NCBI RefSeq assembly: GCF_034421375.1
Contig: NZ_CP139779.1
Coordinates: forward strand, 3,348,001-3,412,000
Length of the DNA stretch: 64,000 bases
Direction of reading: 5' to 3'
Source of the DNA: Microbacterium invictum
GTDB lineage: Bacteria > Actinomycetota > Actinomycetes > Actinomycetales > Microbacteriaceae
The number at the start of each line of letters is the position of its first letter. Position 1 is the stretch's first letter. The notes below the pieces were generated by a model. The model saw nothing but the letters and a program-made list of their open reading frames with translations, was not told the DNA's origin and ran no database searches. The position numbers and the translations under genes were made by a program. Shown here piece after piece: positions 61,105-64,000 of this stretch.

Positions 61105-62100
61105 TCAGCCGCGCGCCTTGGCCATGAGGTCCGCGCGCGGATTCTCCTTCGGCTCCACCTCGTGGAAGCGCTCGAGCGCTTCGCGCGCGGCGCCCTCGAG
61201 GTGGGACGGCACGACCACCTGCACCTCGGCGAGGAGGTCGCCGGTGCCCTTCTGCGTCGCGACGCCGCGCCCCTTGACGCGCAGCACGCGTCCCGACGGG
61301 GTACCCGGCGCGACGCGCAGCTTCACCGGGTCGCCCCCGAGCGTCGGAACCTCGATCGTGGCCCCGAGCGCCGCCTCGGTGAAGGTCACCGGCACCACCA
61401 CGCGCAGATTCAGTCCCTCGCGGGTGAACACCGGGTGAGACCGCACGGTCACCTGCACGACGATGTCGCCGCTCTCTCCTCCGTCGGGCGAGGGGCGTCC
61501 GCGTCCGCGGAGGCGGATGCGCTGCCCGTCCGAGACCCCGGCGGGGATCTTGACCTTGAAGGGCTTGCCGTCCTCACCCTGCAGGGTGATGGTCTCGCCC
61601 TTGGTGGCAGTGACGAAGTCGATCGTCGTGCGTGCCGTGACGTCCGCGCCCCTGGTGGGGCCGCCGAAGCCGCGGAACCCGCCGGTCGGCTGACCGAACC
61701 GGCCCGAGCCGAAGCTCCCGCCCTGCTGCTGGTTGAACATCGAGAAGATGTCGTCGAAGTCGGCGGACTCGTAACGACCCCCGCCGCCCCGCCCCTGACC
61801 GAACGCGCTGAAGACGTCCTCGAATCCGCCGGCGCCCGGGCCGCCCGCGGTGAAGCGGGCGCCCGAGCCCATGGCACGGATCTGGTCGTACTCGGCGCGC
61901 TGTTCGGGGTCGGAGAGCACGGCGTACGCCTCGCTGATCTCCTTGAACTTCGCCTCGGCCGTCGCATCCCCCGGCTTGGAGTCCGGGTGGTACTGCCGAG
62001 CGAGCTTGCGGTAGGTCTTCTTCAGGTCGATGTCGGAGACCTCTTTGGAGACCCCCAGGACTTTGTAGAAGTCCTTCTCGAACCAGTCCTGGCTCGCCAT
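61105..62100 (-). CDS. dnaJ: DnaJ co-chaperone without zinc finger (class B type)
   Basis: The 331-residue protein has the J domain at residues about 10-75 (FYKVLGVSKEVSDIDLKKTY, HPD in YHPDSK), a Gly/Phe-rich stretch (about 85-145) and two C-terminal beta domains for substrate binding (VKIPAGVSDGQRIRLRGRG). The CxxCxGxG zinc repeats of class A DnaJ are absent; no Cys was seen in the protein. It delivers substrates to DnaK and stimulates its ATPase. It lies 12 nt from grpE and 13 nt from hspR. Confidence 0.95.
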   Translation of the reverse strand: MASQDWFEKDFYKVLGVSKEVSDIDLKKTYRKLARQYHPDSKPGDATAEAKFKEISEAYAVLSDPEQRAEYDQIRAMGSGARFTAGGPGAGGFEDVFSAFGQGRGGGGRYESADFDDIFSMFNQQQGGSFGSGRFGQPTGGFRGFGGPTRGADVTARTTIDFVTATKGETITLQGEDGKPFKVKIPAGVSDGQRIRLRGRGRPSPDGGESGDIVVQVTVRSHPVFTREGLNLRVVVPVTFTEAALGATIEVPTLGGDPVKLRVAPGTPSGRVLRVKGRGVATQKGTGDLLAEVQVVVPSHLEGAAREALERFHEVEPKENPRADLMAKARG

Positions 62101-62112
62101 CGCGTCTCCGGC

Positions 62113-62724
62113 CTACTCTGCCGGCACCGCGACGACGACCTTGGCCGGCCGCAGCTCGATGGAACCGAGCCGGTAACCAGTCTCGACCACCTCGAGGATG
62201 GTCGCCTCGGTCGCGCCGGGGGTCGGCTGCTGGAAGATCGCCTCGTGGTGCTGCGGATCGAAGGCCTCGCCGGCGGCTCCGTACGCCTCCACGCCCATGC
62301 GCTCCACGACCGCCCGCACCTTGTCGGCGATGGCGGCGAAGGGCGTGCCCTCGACGAGGTCACCGTGCTTGGCGGCACGGTCGAGGTCGTCGAGCACGGG
62401 GATGAGGCCCTTGGCGGCCGCCCCCTTGGCCCGCTCGATCTCGATCTCGCGCTGGTCCTCGGTGCGCCGGCGGTAGTTGGCGTACTCGGCCTGCAGACGC
62501 TTGAGGTCGGTGAGCAGCTGCGACTCGAGCGCCTCGACGCGATCGGCGACGGCGTCGGTGTCATCCGCTGCCGCCGCATCGGCGGACTGGGCGGCGCCGA
62601 GGATGTCGTCGACCGTCAGGTCGTGCGCATCCTCGCCGCCGGCAGCACCGTCAGCCGACTCGGGCGACGAGGCGTCCTCGGGCTGGTCGCCCGGGAACGT
62701 GGGGTCGTCCTTGTCCTTCGCCAT
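62113..62724 (-). CDS. grpE: Nucleotide exchange factor GrpE
   Basis: The 203-residue protein has an acidic disordered N-terminus (about 1-70), a long coiled coil (about 50-110: LQAEYANYRRRTEDQREIEI) and a C-terminal beta domain (EAFDPQHHEAIFQQPTPG, then GYRLGSIELRPAKVVVA). It releases ADP from DnaK. The start is 2 nt after the dnaK stop, so translation is coupled. Confidence 0.96.
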   Translation of the reverse strand: MAKDKDDPTFPGDQPEDASSPESADGAAGGEDAHDLTVDDILGAAQSADAAAADDTDAVADRVEALESQLLTDLKRLQAEYANYRRRTEDQREIEIERAKGAAAKGLIPVLDDLDRAAKHGDLVEGTPFAAIADKVRAVVERMGVEAYGAAGEAFDPQHHEAIFQQPTPGATEATILEVVETGYRLGSIELRPAKVVVAVPAE

Positions 62725-62726
62725 GG

Positions 62727-64000
<1,274 letters not shown>

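Overview
The window is a continuous stretch of very high-GC chromosome. Gene style, codon use with heavy GTG starts, small divergent gene pairs, and the families present (PaaX, DtxR, HspR, DUF222, DUF4166, DUF2252) point to an actinobacterium. Family Microbacteriaceae, probably a Microbacterium-like organism, is the best guess (inference; no rRNA gene lies in the window). No phage, insertion sequence, tRNA, rRNA or CRISPR array was seen. The region looks like ordinary core-plus-accessory chromosome with a few remnants and small repeat elements.

Layout. 1-5.7 kb: a cut-off DUF222/HNH-type gene, a PaaX regulator, an AIM24 protein, a WYL regulator divergent from an FAD monooxygenase, and a small P-loop protein. 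5.7-12.1 kb: a beta-lactamase-like protein that lacks its catalytic Ser/Lys, an M13 metallopeptidase, a MATE exporter and an orphan sensor kinase. 12.1-16.75 kb: a TrmH-type methyltransferase divergent from a tight operon of GAF-SpoIIE phosphatase, membrane glycosyltransferase, STAS protein and anti-sigma-type kinase. This is a complete partner-switching set wrapped around a cellulose-synthase-like enzyme. 16.76-21.7 kb: DtxR-family regulator, SDR, HAD phosphatase, YdeI-like protein, a tiny membrane protein, pyrE and exonuclease III. 21.8-25.0 kb: a short peptide ORF with a hairpin, a CrtI-type desaturase and a carotenoid oxygenase, all translationally coupled. 25-31.7 kb: membrane and small proteins, a NarL-type two-component pair, a DHFR-like reductase, an FMN reductase and a NatAB-type ABC exporter. 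31.8-37.4 kb: a G6PD-like gene, VOC protein, TetR plus GT1 glycosyltransferase, and an ArsR-like regulator divergent from an MFS exporter. 37.5-40.5 kb: type III polyketide synthase, methyltransferase and a frameshifted FAD hydroxylase. 40.5-43.4 kb: a four-gene operon (SRPBCC, TetR, DUF4260, serine hydrolase lipoprotein) behind two identical operators. 43.7-53.7 kb: DUF2255, DUF4166/SRPBCC, UbiA, clpB with an HspR box, a secreted M28 peptidase, a membrane-tailed Hsp70-like protein, and a GlxA-type regulator divergent from small membrane proteins. 53.7-60.6 kb: two GT4 glycosyltransferases, a conserved hypothetical gene, a decayed DUF559-type gene flanked by two inverted-repeat elements, isochorismatase, potassium channel and DUF2252. 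60.6-64 kb: hspR, dnaJ, grpE and dnaK (minus strand, dnaK running off the end).

How it works together. The clearest regulatory logic is the heat-shock set: hspR ends the dnaK operon and its binding box (HAIR) is visible before clpB, 12 kb away. About 19 genes start 6-7 nt after a TANNNT hexamer, which is the signature of leaderless transcription, and about a dozen gene junctions use 4-nt ATGA/GTGA overlaps. The most interesting candidate system is the phosphatase-glycosyltransferase-STAS-kinase operon, whose glycosyltransferase carries an unusual helical insertion of about 135 residues.
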